Shown in pieces: positions 8,430 through 18,255 of a stretch of 64,000 nucleotides of DNA (its first letter is position 1; every line of letters begins with the position of its first letter). The stretch is taken from assembly GCF_900111305.1 (NCBI RefSeq), contig NZ_FOGS01000010.1:37394-101393 (forward strand), in the 5' to 3' direction. A program made the translations under genes and the position numbers. The notes below the pieces were generated by a model. It saw only the letters and a program-made list of their open reading frames with translations. It did no database searches and had not been told where the DNA came from. The DNA comes from Vreelandella subterranea (lineage in GTDB: Bacteria > Pseudomonadota > Gammaproteobacteria > Pseudomonadales > Halomonadaceae).

Positions 8430-9719
8430 TCAGTGCTGCTGACTCAAGCGACGCTTGAACAATTCACGGAAGACGGGGTAGATATCCCCGGCGTCGATAA
8501 TCTGGCGCATGGCAAACTGCTCGGGAAAGCGAGCGGCCACGGTCTCGTATTCCTGCCATAGCGACTGATGGTCATGGGGGGTGATTTCCACATAGGCATA
8601 GTACTGGAGTTGCGGCATCAGTTGCTTGATCAGCAAGTCGCGGCACACGTTTGAATCATCATCCCAGTTGTCGCCGTCGGAAGCCTGGGCAACATACAGG
8701 TTCCACTGCTCCGGCGGGTACCGCTTGTCGATGATCTTCTTGACCAGGGTGAGCGCACTGGACACGATGGTGCCGCCGGTTTCCCGCGAGTAGAAGAACT
8801 CCTCTTCGCTGACTTCCCGGGCGGCGGTGTGGTGACGGACAAAGACGAGCTCGACTTTCTCGTAATGCTTTTCCAGAAACAGATACAGCAGCAGGAAAAA
8901 CCGCTTGGCGATGTCCTTGTGGTTCTGGGTCATCGAACCGGAAACATCCATGACGCAGAACATTACCGCCTGGCTTGAGGGCTGTGGCTGGGCAGCCAGC
9001 TGGTGATAACGCAGGTCGTAGGTGTCGATAAACGGCACCGCTTCAATGCGTTTTTCCAGGCGCTCGATCTCGGCCTTCAGTTCAGTGATGCGCGCCGGAT
9101 TGCGCAGCACCGGGTCTTTACGCTCTTCGGTCTCAAGTGCCTGCTGAGCTTCTCGCAGGGCGCGCTTGATGGGCGCGCGCATGGCGATACGCCGGGCATA
9201 GGCTTCACGCATCGAGCGAGTAATGCTGATGCGCGCAGGCACCCCGTCCCGCGCCAGGCCGGCGCGCACCATCTTGATTTCCTGCAGCGACTTGAGCGGC
9301 TTGCGCTGAAGGTGAGGAAGCTCCAGTCCATCAAAGACAAATTCCAGAAATTCTTCGCGGCTCAAGGTGAAGGCAAATTCATCGGTGCCCTCTCCCTGAT
9401 TGGAAGCGCTGCCTTCACCGGCGCCACTGCCGCCTCCCTGCCCGGGTGGGCGTTGAATTTTATCGCCCGCCAGGAACTCCTTGTTGCCGGGGGAGACAAT
9501 TTCACGCGCCCCGCCCGGTCCGTGCTGAAACACCGGCTCGGAAATATCCTTGGTGGGGATCGACACCTTCTCGCCCCGCTCCATGTCGGTGATTGAGCGA
9601 CGGTTCACGGCTTCTTCCACGGAACGCTTGATATGCTTGCGATAGCGTTCCAAAAAGCGCTGCCGATTCACCGCGCTCTTGTGCTTGGCATTGGGCCTGC
9701 GATCGATGAAGTAGGTCAT
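8430..9719 (-). CDS. yeaH: YeaH/DUF444 family protein with von Willebrand A-like domain
   Basis: A 429-residue protein of the DUF444/UPF0229 family. The N-terminus has the conserved [19 protein letters not shown] segment. A glycine-rich low-complexity linker follows (around 90-110), then a vWA-like fold with a MIDAS-type DVSGS motif. It is the partner of the PrkA-type kinase and SpoVR in a three-gene operon. An AAGGAGG box precedes the ATG. By analogy with other AAA+/vWA pairs it may act as an adaptor for the PrkA ATPase; that is inference. Confidence 0.93.
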   Translation of the reverse strand: MTYFIDRRPNAKHKSAVNRQRFLERYRKHIKRSVEEAVNRRSITDMERGEKVSIPTKDISEPVFQHGPGGAREIVSPGNKEFLAGDKIQRPPGQGGGSGAGEGSASNQGEGTDEFAFTLSREEFLEFVFDGLELPHLQRKPLKSLQEIKMVRAGLARDGVPARISITRSMREAYARRIAMRAPIKRALREAQQALETEERKDPVLRNPARITELKAEIERLEKRIEAVPFIDTYDLRYHQLAAQPQPSSQAVMFCVMDVSGSMTQNHKDIAKRFFLLLYLFLEKHYEKVELVFVRHHTAAREVSEEEFFYSRETGGTIVSSALTLVKKIIDKRYPPEQWNLYVAQASDGDNWDDDSNVCRDLLIKQLMPQLQYYAYVEITPHDHQSLWQEYETVAARFPEQFAMRQIIDAGDIYPVFRELFKRRLSQQH

Positions 9720-9744
9720 GTGACCTCCTTTTTAAGCGCATCCG

Positions 9745-11667
9745 CTACTGGGACTTGCGTACGCGCAGGTACCACTCAGAAAGTAGCCGCACTTGTTTTT
9801 CGGTGTAGCCACGATCCACCATCCGCGCAACGAAATCCTCGTGCTTCTTCTGGTCCGACTTGGACGCCTTGGCATTGAAGGAAATCACCGGCAGCAGCTC
9901 TTCGGTATTGGCGAACATCTTGTGTTCGATCACGCCTTTGAGCTTTTCATAGGACTGCCAGCTGGGGTTCATGCCGTTGTTTTGCGCCCGCGCGCGCAGC
10001 ACAAAATTGACCACTTCATGGCGGAAGTCCTTGGGATTGGAGATCCCCGCGGGCTTCTCGATTTTTTCCAGGTCTTCGTTGAGTGCCTGGCGATCGAGCA
10101 GCTCACCGGTTTCGGGGTCGCGGTATTCCTGGTCCTGGATCCAGAAGTCCGCGTAGGTAACATAGCGGTCAAAAATGTTCTGCCCGTACTCGCTGTAGGA
10201 CTCGAGGTAAGCGGTCTGGATTTCCTTGCCGATAAACTCGACGTAGCGCGGGGCCAGAAACTCCTTGATAAAGCCAATGTAGCGTTCGAACACTTCCGAC
10301 GGTAACTGCTCGCGCTCGAGTGCCTGTTCCAGCACGTAGAGCAAATGCACGGGGTTAGCCGCCGTTTCCGTGCCATCAAAGTTGAACACCTTGGAGAGAA
10401 TCTTGAAGGCAAAGCGGGTTGATAGCCCCTGCATGCCCTCATCCACTCCGGCGGCGTCGCGGTATTCCTGGATCGACTTGGCACGCGGGTCGGTATCCTT
10501 GAGATTCTCGCCGTCGTAGACGCGCATCTTCGAATAGATACTCGAGTTTTCGGGCACTTTCAGCCGCGAAAGCACGGAGAATTGCGCCAGCATGCGCAAC
10601 GTATCCGGTGCGCAGGGCGCGGCATTAAGCGATGAGTCCTCGAGCAGTTTCTGATAAATCTTGATTTCTTCGGTTACCCGCAGGCAGTAAGGCACCTTGA
10701 CGATATACACCCGGTCGAGAAACGCCTCGTTGTTGCGGTTATTGCGAAACGCCTGCCACTCGGATTCGTTGGAGTGGGCCAGGATCACGCCGTCAAAGGG
10801 AATCGCCCCCATGCCTTCGGTGGGGTTGTAGTTGCCTTCCTGGGTAGCGGTTAACAGCGGGTGCAGCACCTTGATGGGTGCCTTGAACATCTCGACGAAC
10901 TCCATCAACCCCTGGTTGGCACGGCACAACCCGCCCGAAAAGCTGTAGGCGTCCGGGTCGTCCTGGGAATAGAGCTCCAACTGACGAATATCGACCTTGC
11001 CAACCAGGGACGAAATGTCCTGGTTATTCTCATCGCCGGGCTCGGTTTTGGAAATAGCAATCTGGTTAAGCCGTGACGGGTACAAACGCACGACCCGGAA
11101 CTGGGAGATATCGCCGCCATATTCCTTCAAGCGCTTGGCCGCCCAGGGCGACATGACACTTTTGAGGTAGCGTTGAGGAATCCCGTACTCTTTTTCGAGC
11201 AACTCGCCGTCTTCTTCAGGCGAGAACAGGCCAAGGGGTGACTCATAAACCGGCGAGCCTTTAATGGCATAGAAGGGAATCCGTTCCATCAACAGCTTGA
11301 GACGCTCCGCCAGCGACGATTTACCGCCACCCACCGGGCCCAGCAGGTACAGAATCTGTTTGCGCTCTTCTAGCCCCTGGGAGGCATGACGGAAGTACGA
11401 CACGATCTGCTCGATGGCTTCTTCCATGCCGTGGAACTCGGCGAACGCGGGGTAGCGCCGGATGACTTTATTGGAAAAAATTCGCGAGAGACGCGAGTCC
11501 TTGGCCGTGTCGATGACCTCAGGCTCGCCAATGGCTTCCAGCATGCGCTCGGCCGCACTGGCATAGGCCTTGGGGTCACGGCGACATAGCGCCAGGTACT
11601 CCTCAAGGCTCATGTCTTCTTGCTGAACGCGGGCAAAACGGTCTTGAACGTGATCAAAGATGCTCAT
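9745..11667 (-). CDS. yeaG: PrkA family serine protein kinase (YeaG)
   Basis: A 640-residue PrkA-type protein (E. coli YeaG is 644). It begins MSIFDHVQDRFARVQQEDMSLEEYL, then has an AAA+ P-loop (LLGPVGGGKSS, about 109-119) in the PrkA AAA domain and a C-terminal PrkA kinase-like domain. The ATG at 11667 follows AGGAGAG at a good distance; an upstream ATG at 11697 lacks this. First gene of the yeaG-yeaH-ycgB operon, involved in general stress, stationary-phase and nitrogen-starvation responses in relatives. The 409-base region upstream contains its promoter, which I could not define. Confidence 0.94.
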   Translation of the reverse strand: MSIFDHVQDRFARVQQEDMSLEEYLALCRRDPKAYASAAERMLEAIGEPEVIDTAKDSRLSRIFSNKVIRRYPAFAEFHGMEEAIEQIVSYFRHASQGLEERKQILYLLGPVGGGKSSLAERLKLLMERIPFYAIKGSPVYESPLGLFSPEEDGELLEKEYGIPQRYLKSVMSPWAAKRLKEYGGDISQFRVVRLYPSRLNQIAISKTEPGDENNQDISSLVGKVDIRQLELYSQDDPDAYSFSGGLCRANQGLMEFVEMFKAPIKVLHPLLTATQEGNYNPTEGMGAIPFDGVILAHSNESEWQAFRNNRNNEAFLDRVYIVKVPYCLRVTEEIKIYQKLLEDSSLNAAPCAPDTLRMLAQFSVLSRLKVPENSSIYSKMRVYDGENLKDTDPRAKSIQEYRDAAGVDEGMQGLSTRFAFKILSKVFNFDGTETAANPVHLLYVLEQALEREQLPSEVFERYIGFIKEFLAPRYVEFIGKEIQTAYLESYSEYGQNIFDRYVTYADFWIQDQEYRDPETGELLDRQALNEDLEKIEKPAGISNPKDFRHEVVNFVLRARAQNNGMNPSWQSYEKLKGVIEHKMFANTEELLPVISFNAKASKSDQKKHEDFVARMVDRGYTEKQVRLLSEWYLRVRKSQ

Positions 11668-11854
11668 GGAACTCTCCTGTAGCCCATCCCCAGGCAATCA
11701 CCGCCAGACAGTCAACATCGGTGCGATGCGCCAAACGAGGTGTCGCTTATCAGCATAGTCAGCATTAGCAAAATGTGATGACTCAAACTTCAACGCTAAC
11801 GCTTTCATTCTATGAGCGTAGAGTAGGTAGATTAGTTGCGTTGACAGACCCAAC

Positions 11855-11880
11855 GCAAAACGCCGCCTGGAAGGCGGCGC
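11855..11880 (-). terminator. Terminator for the threonine aldolase gene
   Basis: CGCCGCCT (11861-11868) and AGGCGGCG (11872-11879) form a GC-rich stem with a 3-base loop. On the minus strand it is followed by TTTTGCGTT, the polarity expected for the aldolase transcript, although the palindromic element lies in between. Confidence 0.6.
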
Positions 11881-11898
11881 TAGAGACTACAAAACGGT

Positions 11899-12045
11899 CC
11901 GAATAACCCTCGGCGGGGGCGCTGTGAACCCATCCCTGGGCGCTACATTCGCCATCTGACCGCCATGGATGGCGGAAATGCCGGAAACGTAGGGAATAGT
12001 TTTCCGGCCATGGCGAATAACCCCCGCTACGGGTTAGTTCTGACC
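11899..12045. repeat. Dispersed palindromic element, copy A
   Basis: The left part (GCGGGGGCGCTGTGAACCC.., through TGGGCGCTAC and TTCGCCAT) and the right part (CCATGGCGAA then AACCCCCGCTAC) match the element at 18135-18233 almost base for base. The two halves are inverted with respect to each other (GCGGGGG/CCCCCGC, TTCGCCAT/ATGGCGAA). Copy A has extra bases in the centre, including a second small palindrome. Looks like a REP/MITE-type intergenic repeat. Confidence 0.75.
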
Positions 12046-12076
12046 CAACTCAGCATAAAGCCTCTTAATGTGCATG

Positions 12077-13120
12077 CTATTCAAGTACTTCCTGAATATC
12101 GGCCAGCAACTGGTCGAGTAATTCAACGGTGGTGTTCCAGGCACAGACAAATCGCGCGCCGCCAGCGCCAATGAAGGTATAAAAGGTCCAGTCTCTGGCT
12201 TTCAACGCTTCGATGGCCCGGGGCGGCAATTCAACGAAGACGCTGTTGGCCTGCGTCGGAAACATCAGCGACACGCCGGGTAAGGCTTGCAGACCATCGG
12301 ACAGGTAGCGCGCCATGGCGTTGGCGTGCTGGGCGTTGGTCAACCAGGCACCGCTTTCCAGCAACCCAAGCCAGGGCGCAGAGACAAAGCGCATTTTAGA
12401 CGCCAACTGGCCTGCCTGCTTGCAGCGGTAGGAGAAATCTTCGGCCAGCTCCCGATTGAAAAACAGAATGGCCTCACCAAACGCCAAGCCGTTTTTGGTA
12501 CCCGAGAAGCACAGCGCGTCGACGCCTACCTGCCAGGTCAACTCGGCCGGGGTGGCATCCAGGCTGGCACAGGCGTTGGCAAAGCGGGCGCCGTCCATGT
12601 GCAGGCGCAGGTCGTACTTGTCTGCCATGGCGCGAATGGCCAGCAGCTCCTCTCTGGAATAGACGGTGCCGACTTCGGTGGCCTGGGTCAACGAGATGAC
12701 CTTGGGCTTGGGGTAGTGGATATCGCTGCGCTTGGTGACCAGCGCCTCAATACCTTCCGGGGTCAATTTGCCGTTGGCACCCGGCGACGTCAGCAGTTTG
12801 GCGCCGTTGGAGAAAAACTCAGGGCCACCGCACTCGTCGGTTTCAATGTGGGCCAGCTCATGGCAGATCACACTGTGGTAGCTACGCCCCATGGCGGAGA
12901 GCGCCAGTGAATTGGCAGCGGTGCCGTTGAAGACGAAAAACACGTCGCAATCGAAGTCGAACATATCGCGAAAACGATCGGCGGCACGGGCTGTCCAGCG
13001 GTCATTACCGTAAGCGAGATCATCGGCTTGGTTGGCTTGCAGCAGATATTCCATGGCTTCCGGGCAAATACCGGAGGTGTTATCACTGGCCAAAAATCGT
13101 GGGGTACACTCCGAGGTCAT
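12077..13120 (-). CDS. ltaE: Low-specificity L-threonine aldolase
   Basis: A 347-residue PLP-dependent enzyme of the beta-eliminating lyase/threonine aldolase family. It converts L-threonine or L-allo-threonine to glycine and acetaldehyde. The N-terminal FLASDNTSGICPE, the H-x-E segment CHELAHIETDECGGPE, the LHMDGAR block and the PLP-lysine segment CFSGTKNG (Lys at about 209) are all present and full length. Monocistronic, with a hairpin terminator downstream. The protein resembles the short proteobacterial group rather than the E. coli LtaE group, so the gene symbol is approximate. Confidence 0.9.
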   Translation of the reverse strand: MTSECTPRFLASDNTSGICPEAMEYLLQANQADDLAYGNDRWTARAADRFRDMFDFDCDVFFVFNGTAANSLALSAMGRSYHSVICHELAHIETDECGGPEFFSNGAKLLTSPGANGKLTPEGIEALVTKRSDIHYPKPKVISLTQATEVGTVYSREELLAIRAMADKYDLRLHMDGARFANACASLDATPAELTWQVGVDALCFSGTKNGLAFGEAILFFNRELAEDFSYRCKQAGQLASKMRFVSAPWLGLLESGAWLTNAQHANAMARYLSDGLQALPGVSLMFPTQANSVFVELPPRAIEALKARDWTFYTFIGAGGARFVCAWNTTVELLDQLLADIQEVLE

Positions 13121-13261
13121 GGCGATAATCCTTATGGCGAGTCCTTGTGGGCAATCCTTTTCATCTAACGGTCTGGCGGCGTGGGCTGGGTGCCACCCAC
13201 ACCGTTTGCGACTCGTTAGACTTAATAACTAGGTTACACCCAGTCTATCGCCATTTCAGTG

Positions 13262-15283
13262 CTATAAGGAAGCGGCCAGACGAGTGCCCTGGTCAATGGC
13301 GCGCTTGGCATCGAGCTCAGCGGCTTCATCGGCGCCGCCAATCACATGCACGCGGCGGCCTTTCTGCTCCAGCGGCGCGATCAGGTCCCGCACCGATTCC
13401 TGACCTGCGCAGACCACGATGGAGGCCACGTCGAGCACCTGGTCCCGCCCTTCTTGGTGGATATGCAGACCGTCGTCGTCGATCTTGAGGTATTCACAGC
13501 CGGTGAGGGTTTTGACGCCGCGCTGTTTGAGCGATGCGCGATGCACCCAGCCCGTCGTCTTGCCCAGGTATTTACCCGGCTTGGAGGTTTTACGCTGCAG
13601 CATGACGATCTCCCTTGGCGAAGCGGGCGGTGCGGGCGCTTTCAAACCGCCCCGCGCCGCCATCGAAAGGTCCACGCCCCATTCCTCACACCATGCGGCC
13701 AGATCCAGCGTCGGGTGCCCCTGATGGGCCAGCAACTCAGAGACATCAAAGCCGATACCCCCCGCGCCTATCACCGCCACCGTGGACCCAACGCGCTCAG
13801 GGTGTTCAATCGCTTCAGCATAGCTCAGCACCTTGGGATGATCGGCACCGGGTAGCGTCAGTTCACGGGGCATGACGCCGGTGGCAATCACCACCTCATC
13901 GAAGTCCGCCAGGGATTCGACGGTGGCGTCAGTGTTCAGGCGAACCTCCACGGCGTGTTTATCCAGCATCACGCGGTAGTAGCGCAGTGTCTCATTGAAC
14001 TCTTCTTTACCAGGGATCTTGCGGGCGTAGTTGAACTGCCCGCCGAGCTCGCCACGACGCTCAAACAGTACGACGGTATGGCCGCGGCGAGCCGCTTCCA
14101 CGGCTGTCGCCAGGCCCGCCGGGCCGCCGCCAACCACCGCGACGCGCTTCACCATCCGGGCAGGCTCAAGCGTCAATTCGGTTTCATGGCAGGCGCGAGG
14201 GTTAACCAGGCAGGAGGTGAGCTTGCCCGCAAAGGTGTGATCCAGGCAGGCCTGATTGCAGGCGATACAGGTGTTGATTTCGTCGGCCAGCCCCGCTTCG
14301 GCCTTGCGCACCCATTCCGGGTCGGCGAGAAACGGCCGCGCCATCGAGACCATGTCGGCATGCCCCTCGGCGAGCACCCGTTCTGCCACATCCGGCATGT
14401 TGATGCGATTGGTGGTGATCAGCGGGATCGACAGGGCCGCCTTCATGCGCTTGGTCACTTCGCTGAACGCCGCGCGGGGGACGCTGGTGACAATGGTCGG
14501 CACCCGGGCTTCGTGCCAGCCAATACCGGTATTGATCACATCGGCACCGGCCGCTTCAATGGATTTCCCCAGAGCAACGACTTCTTCCCAGGTGCTGCCC
14601 TCCTCCACCAGATCGATCATCGACAGGCGAAAGATGACCAAGAATGAATCGCCGACAGCGGCACGGATGCGTTTGACGATTTCGATGGGAAAGCGAACCC
14701 GACGCTCGAAATCACCGCCCCATTCGTCGTCGCGCTGATTGGTCCGCTGACAGATGAACTGGTTGATCAGATAGCCCTCGGAGCCCATCACTTCAACGCC
14801 ATCGTAGCCTGCCTGCTGGGCAAGATTCGCACATTGCACGTAGTCGGCAATTTGCTGCTCGACCTCATCGCTGGTCAGCTCGCGCGGTGTAAAAGGGTTG
14901 ATCGGTGCCTGAATGGCCGACGGTGCCACCAGCTCAGGCGAGTAGGCATAGCGGCCAGCATGCAGAATCTGCATGCATAGATGCCCGCCCTCGGCGTGAA
15001 CGGCGTCGACGACCTGGCGATGTTCTGCCAATTGCGATGCCTCGGTCAGCGCGTTGGCGCCCTGGAAGACCGCCCCCTCCGCATTGGGGGCAATACCGCC
15101 TGTTACGATCAGACCAACCCCGGCCCTTGTCCTCTCTGCATAAAACGCAGCCAGCCGCTCAAAGCCGTTGGGCGCTTCTTCCAGATTGGTGTGCATGGAG
15201 CCCATCAACACCCGATTTGGCAGCGTTAAATGCCCCAGTGTGATCGGACGGAAAAGATGCGGATAGGCAGGCGCACGAGTCAT
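13262..15283 (-). CDS. fadH: NADPH-dependent 2,4-dienoyl-CoA reductase-like flavoenzyme
   Basis: A 673-residue enzyme of the FadH family. The N-terminal Old-Yellow-Enzyme TIM barrel (about 1-340) binds FMN. The cysteine cluster CIACNQAC...CLVNPRAC (about 335-365) holds a [4Fe-4S] cluster. The C-terminal FAD/NAD(P) Rossmann region carries GGGPAGLATA and a second GAGGIGFD motif. The ATG at 15283 follows GGAGA; an upstream ATG at 15346 would add 21 unrelated residues. It reduces 2,4-dienoyl-CoA during oxidation of unsaturated fatty acids. Related enzymes (trimethylamine/histamine dehydrogenase) share the architecture, so the exact substrate is not proven. Confidence 0.88.
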   Translation of the reverse strand: MTRAPAYPHLFRPITLGHLTLPNRVLMGSMHTNLEEAPNGFERLAAFYAERTRAGVGLIVTGGIAPNAEGAVFQGANALTEASQLAEHRQVVDAVHAEGGHLCMQILHAGRYAYSPELVAPSAIQAPINPFTPRELTSDEVEQQIADYVQCANLAQQAGYDGVEVMGSEGYLINQFICQRTNQRDDEWGGDFERRVRFPIEIVKRIRAAVGDSFLVIFRLSMIDLVEEGSTWEEVVALGKSIEAAGADVINTGIGWHEARVPTIVTSVPRAAFSEVTKRMKAALSIPLITTNRINMPDVAERVLAEGHADMVSMARPFLADPEWVRKAEAGLADEINTCIACNQACLDHTFAGKLTSCLVNPRACHETELTLEPARMVKRVAVVGGGPAGLATAVEAARRGHTVVLFERRGELGGQFNYARKIPGKEEFNETLRYYRVMLDKHAVEVRLNTDATVESLADFDEVVIATGVMPRELTLPGADHPKVLSYAEAIEHPERVGSTVAVIGAGGIGFDVSELLAHQGHPTLDLAAWCEEWGVDLSMAARGGLKAPAPPASPREIVMLQRKTSKPGKYLGKTTGWVHRASLKQRGVKTLTGCEYLKIDDDGLHIHQEGRDQVLDVASIVVCAGQESVRDLIAPLEQKGRRVHVIGGADEAAELDAKRAIDQGTRLAASL

Positions 15284-15361
15284 CACGGTTCTCCAGAGGG
15301 TTATTCGATGATTATTCAAACAAGCGTATGACATCCTGCCCGCCACGTACAGTCCCCCGTT

Positions 15362-15441
15362 CTGATGACAAGCCCTGATGACAAGTCCAAGCGACAGGTT
15401 CTTGTGAAAGGGCTTTGCTCACTCAGCACTTGCTCACTCAG
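15362..15441. repeat. Two pairs of short direct repeats upstream of the EamA gene
   Basis: CTGATGACAAG occurs at 15362-15372 and 15375-15385. TTGCTCACTCAG occurs at 15415-15426 and 15430-15441. Both pairs are almost tandem and suggest small slippage duplications in the fadH-eamA intergenic region, which otherwise must hold two divergent promoters. Confidence 0.6.
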
Positions 15442-15498
15442 GAAAAGGGCGTCACATTACCCGGCTAACGATAAGGGACTGCTTTAAGGGAATGTGCT

Positions 15499-16425
15499 AT
15501 GCCATTGATGTATTTTTTAGCCCCGCTGACCACTGTCCTGATCTGGTCGGGGAACATGACCATCAATCAGTTGACCGTCGGGGCCATCGCACCGAGTAGC
15601 ATCGCGTTCTTGCGCTGGCTGCTGGCGCTGCTGGTAATGACACCTTTTGTGCTGCCCGCTGCCATACGCCACCGCGATGAAATCCGCCGCCACTGGCCCA
15701 AACTGGCTTTGCTGGGGCTGCTGGGCATGGGCCTTTGGCAAGGCTTGGCCTATGTCGCCGCGGAAACCACCAGCGCCACCAACATGGGCATACTGGCAGC
15801 AATGGTGCCGCTGCTGACCGTGCTGTTGAGTGCGTTGATTCTACGCGAGCCGCCCACCCGTGGTGGTGTGGCGGGTGGGGTCCTGGCGTTTATCGGCGTG
15901 ACCGTTCTGCTGGGTCGTGGCAACCCGCTTTCCCTGCTACAGCTGGAAGTCGCCTATGGCGACGCACTGATGGTGGTGGCGGCTACCTGCTATGCGCTTT
16001 ACGGCGTCATGCTCAAGCGCTGGGCGATGAAGCTGCCGCCCTGGGTCATGCTTTACGCCCAGGTATGCTTTGCCGTGCTGCTACTGCTGCCGCCTTATCT
16101 GATGGGGCCGATGACGCCGGTGGACAGCCAGAACATAGGGCTCATTCTATATGCAGGCATTCCGGCATCAATCATTACCACCTTTTTATGGATGCGTGCC
16201 GTCCGCCAAATTGGCGCCAGCCAGGCGAGTATTTTCATCAACCTGATGCCGCTGTTCAGCGCGCTCATCGCCATGGCGTTTCTGGGCGAACAGGTGGCGG
16301 GCTTCCACTTTATCGGTGGGCTTTTGATATTGGCAGGCGTCATCATGGCGCAGACCCTGACCCAGCCCTTGGCCGCTTCGAGGAATAAGCTATCACAGGA
16401 TAAAACGAGCAGTGCCAAGCAATGA
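15499..16425 (+). CDS. EamA/DMT-family transporter
   Basis: A 308-residue inner-membrane protein with about ten hydrophobic segments, arranged as two EamA repeats (about 5-140 and 155-285). This is typical of drug/metabolite transporters that export amino acids or metabolites. The sequence starts directly in the first membrane helix (MPLMYFLAPLTTVLIWSGN). Divergent from fadH and followed 42 bases later by the GNAT-nitrilase gene. Substrate unknown. Confidence 0.88.
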   Translation: MPLMYFLAPLTTVLIWSGNMTINQLTVGAIAPSSIAFLRWLLALLVMTPFVLPAAIRHRDEIRRHWPKLALLGLLGMGLWQGLAYVAAETTSATNMGILAAMVPLLTVLLSALILREPPTRGGVAGGVLAFIGVTVLLGRGNPLSLLQLEVAYGDALMVVAATCYALYGVMLKRWAMKLPPWVMLYAQVCFAVLLLLPPYLMGPMTPVDSQNIGLILYAGIPASIITTFLWMRAVRQIGASQASIFINLMPLFSALIAMAFLGEQVAGFHFIGGLLILAGVIMAQTLTQPLAASRNKLSQDKTSSAKQ

Positions 16426-16467
16426 TACAATAGGGCAACTTATTTCGACTGCTGGGAATCCTTCAAT

Positions 16468-18036
16468 ATGTCCCTAGAAGAACTGCACCTTAACCTCCGC
16501 AACCTGACCAGCGATGACTATGAACAGTTGAAGTCGTTGATGGATGCGGTATATCACGATATCGGGGGTGCCTGGCCAAAGCATACGATCGATAAACTGA
16601 TCCAGGAGTTTCCCGATGGCCAGATCGCTATCGAGGACGATGGGGTCCTGGTTGGTGTCGCGCTGACCGTTCAGGTGGATTACGACGAGTTCTCCAACCC
16701 GCACAAGTACGACGACCTGATCGGCCATCGCGAGATCATCCGTAATGATCAGGATGGCGACGCCATGTACGGCCTGGATGTGCTGATTCATCCCGACTAC
16801 CGGGGTTACCGCCTGGGTCGCCGCCTTTACGAGGCGCGCAAGGAGCTGTGCCGTTCGCATAACCTGCGCGCCATTCTGGCGGGCGGGCGAATTCCCGAAT
16901 ACCACCAGCATTCCGATGAACTGTCTCCGGCCCAGTACATCGATAAAGTATCGCGTAAAGAGATTTACGACCCGATTCTCTCGTTCCAGTTGGCCAACGA
17001 CTTCCAGGTCAAGCGCCTGCTGCGCAAGTATCTGCCCGAAGACGAGCAGTCCAGGGGCTACGCCACGCTGCTTGAGTGGAACAATATCCTCTTCGAGCCC
17101 GCGGAAAGCGTGCTGGATACCCGCCCGACCCAGGTGCGCGTGGGGGCGGTGCAATGGCAGATGCGCGAGTTTTCTTCCGTCGAAGCCGCCCTACAGCAGA
17201 TCGAGTACTTTGTGGACGCCTTGTCGGATTACCAAAGTGACTTTGCCGTCTTTCCGGAGCTTTTCAACGCGCCGCTGATGGGGCTGCAGGACCGCGAAGC
17301 CCAGCAGGACCAGATGGGCGCGATTCGCTTTCTCGCGGGCTTTACCGAGCGCTTTGTCGCCGAGCTGTCGCGGATGGCGGTGTCCTACAACATCAACATT
17401 ATCGGCGGCTCGATGATCGAGGCCGGCGAGGATGACCGGCTTTATAACGTCACCTACCTGCTGCACCGCGATGGCAGCATCGAGAAGCAGTCGAAGCTGC
17501 ATATCACCCCCCAGGAGCGCCGCGACTGGGTCATCGAAGGCGGCGACGACCTGCAGGTGTTCGATACCGACGCGGGCCGCGTGGGCATTCTGATCTGCTA
17601 CGACGTTGAGTTCCCTGAACTGGGCCGCCTGCTTGCCGACCAGGATATGGACATTCTGTTTGTGCCTTTCTGGACCGACACCAAGAACGGTTACCTGCGG
17701 GTGCGCCATTGCGCCCAGGCGCGCGCCATCGAAAACGAGTGCTACGTGGTGCTGTGCGGCAGCGTGGGTAACCTGCCGTCGATCGAGAACCTGGACATCC
17801 AGTACGCCCAGTCGGCGGTGTTCTCGCCGTCCGACTTCGCCTTCCCCCATGACGCGGTGCTGGCGGAAACCACGCCCAATACCGAGATGATCTTCTTCTC
17901 GGACCTGGACCTGACCCGCCTGACCGTGGTGCGCGCCGAAGGCTCGGTAACCAACCTGAAAGACCGCCGCAAGGATCTCTTCGACCTGCGCTGGCGCGAC
18001 TGGTCCTGGAAGTCAGGCGCCAACCTCGACGACTAG
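16468..18036 (+). CDS. GNAT acetyltransferase - carbon-nitrogen hydrolase (nitrilase) fusion
   Basis: A 522-residue two-domain protein. Residues about 5-200 form a GNAT N-acyltransferase fold, with an acetyl-CoA-binding YRGYRLGRRLY segment at 111-121. Residues about 222-500 form a nitrilase/CN-hydrolase domain with the full catalytic triad: Glu264 (FPELF), Lys343 (KLHITP) and Cys377 (ILICYDVEFPE). This fusion is a conserved, poorly characterised family, and its substrate is probably an amide. The start at 16468 has only a weak GGGAA box. A GC-rich terminator lies 31 bases past the stop. Confidence 0.92.
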   Translation: MSLEELHLNLRNLTSDDYEQLKSLMDAVYHDIGGAWPKHTIDKLIQEFPDGQIAIEDDGVLVGVALTVQVDYDEFSNPHKYDDLIGHREIIRNDQDGDAMYGLDVLIHPDYRGYRLGRRLYEARKELCRSHNLRAILAGGRIPEYHQHSDELSPAQYIDKVSRKEIYDPILSFQLANDFQVKRLLRKYLPEDEQSRGYATLLEWNNILFEPAESVLDTRPTQVRVGAVQWQMREFSSVEAALQQIEYFVDALSDYQSDFAVFPELFNAPLMGLQDREAQQDQMGAIRFLAGFTERFVAELSRMAVSYNINIIGGSMIEAGEDDRLYNVTYLLHRDGSIEKQSKLHITPQERRDWVIEGGDDLQVFDTDAGRVGILICYDVEFPELGRLLADQDMDILFVPFWTDTKNGYLRVRHCAQARAIENECYVVLCGSVGNLPSIENLDIQYAQSAVFSPSDFAFPHDAVLAETTPNTEMIFFSDLDLTRLTVVRAEGSVTNLKDRRKDLFDLRWRDWSWKSGANLDD

Positions 18037-18066
18037 CAACCGCTCCTAAAATAGCCACAAAACCGA

Positions 18067-18100
18067 CAACGCCGCCTTTATCAGGCGGCGTTGTTATTGG
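18067..18100 (+). terminator. Rho-independent terminator after the GNAT-nitrilase gene
   Basis: CAACGCCGCC (18067-18076) pairs with GGCGGCGTTG (18084-18093) around a 7-base loop, followed by TTATT. Confidence 0.8.
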
Positions 18101-18134
18101 CTTTCTAATAAAGCCGTGAGATGACATCTGAACC

Positions 18135-18233
18135 GGCATGGAACAACCCTACGCGGGGGCGCTGTGAACCCGTCCATGGGCGCTACTTTCGCCATCCATG
18201 GCGAAAAACCCCCGCTACGAGTTGTTCCATGCC
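18135..18233. repeat. Dispersed palindromic element, copy B
   Basis: A 99-base near-perfect palindrome. The outer arms GGCATGGAACAAC (18135-18147) and GTTGTTCCATGCC (18221-18233) are exact inverted repeats. The inner parts GCGGGGG/CCCCCGC and TTCGCCAT/ATGGCGAA also pair. The inner sequence matches copy A at 11899-12045. It sits between the convergent GNAT-nitrilase and alkyltransferase-like genes. Confidence 0.8.
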
Positions 18234-18255
18234 TCATCACCTATACCAGCTTCTG

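Larger units (their letters stand above)
11668..12076. other. Intergenic region: yeaG promoter, minus-strand terminator and palindromic repeat
   Basis: Between divergently read yeaG and the 3' end of the threonine aldolase gene. The half next to yeaG (11668-11850) is AT-richer and must hold its promoter, though no clear hexamers stand out. The rest holds a hairpin terminator and copy A of a dispersed palindromic element, listed separately. No gene is seen. Confidence 0.6.
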
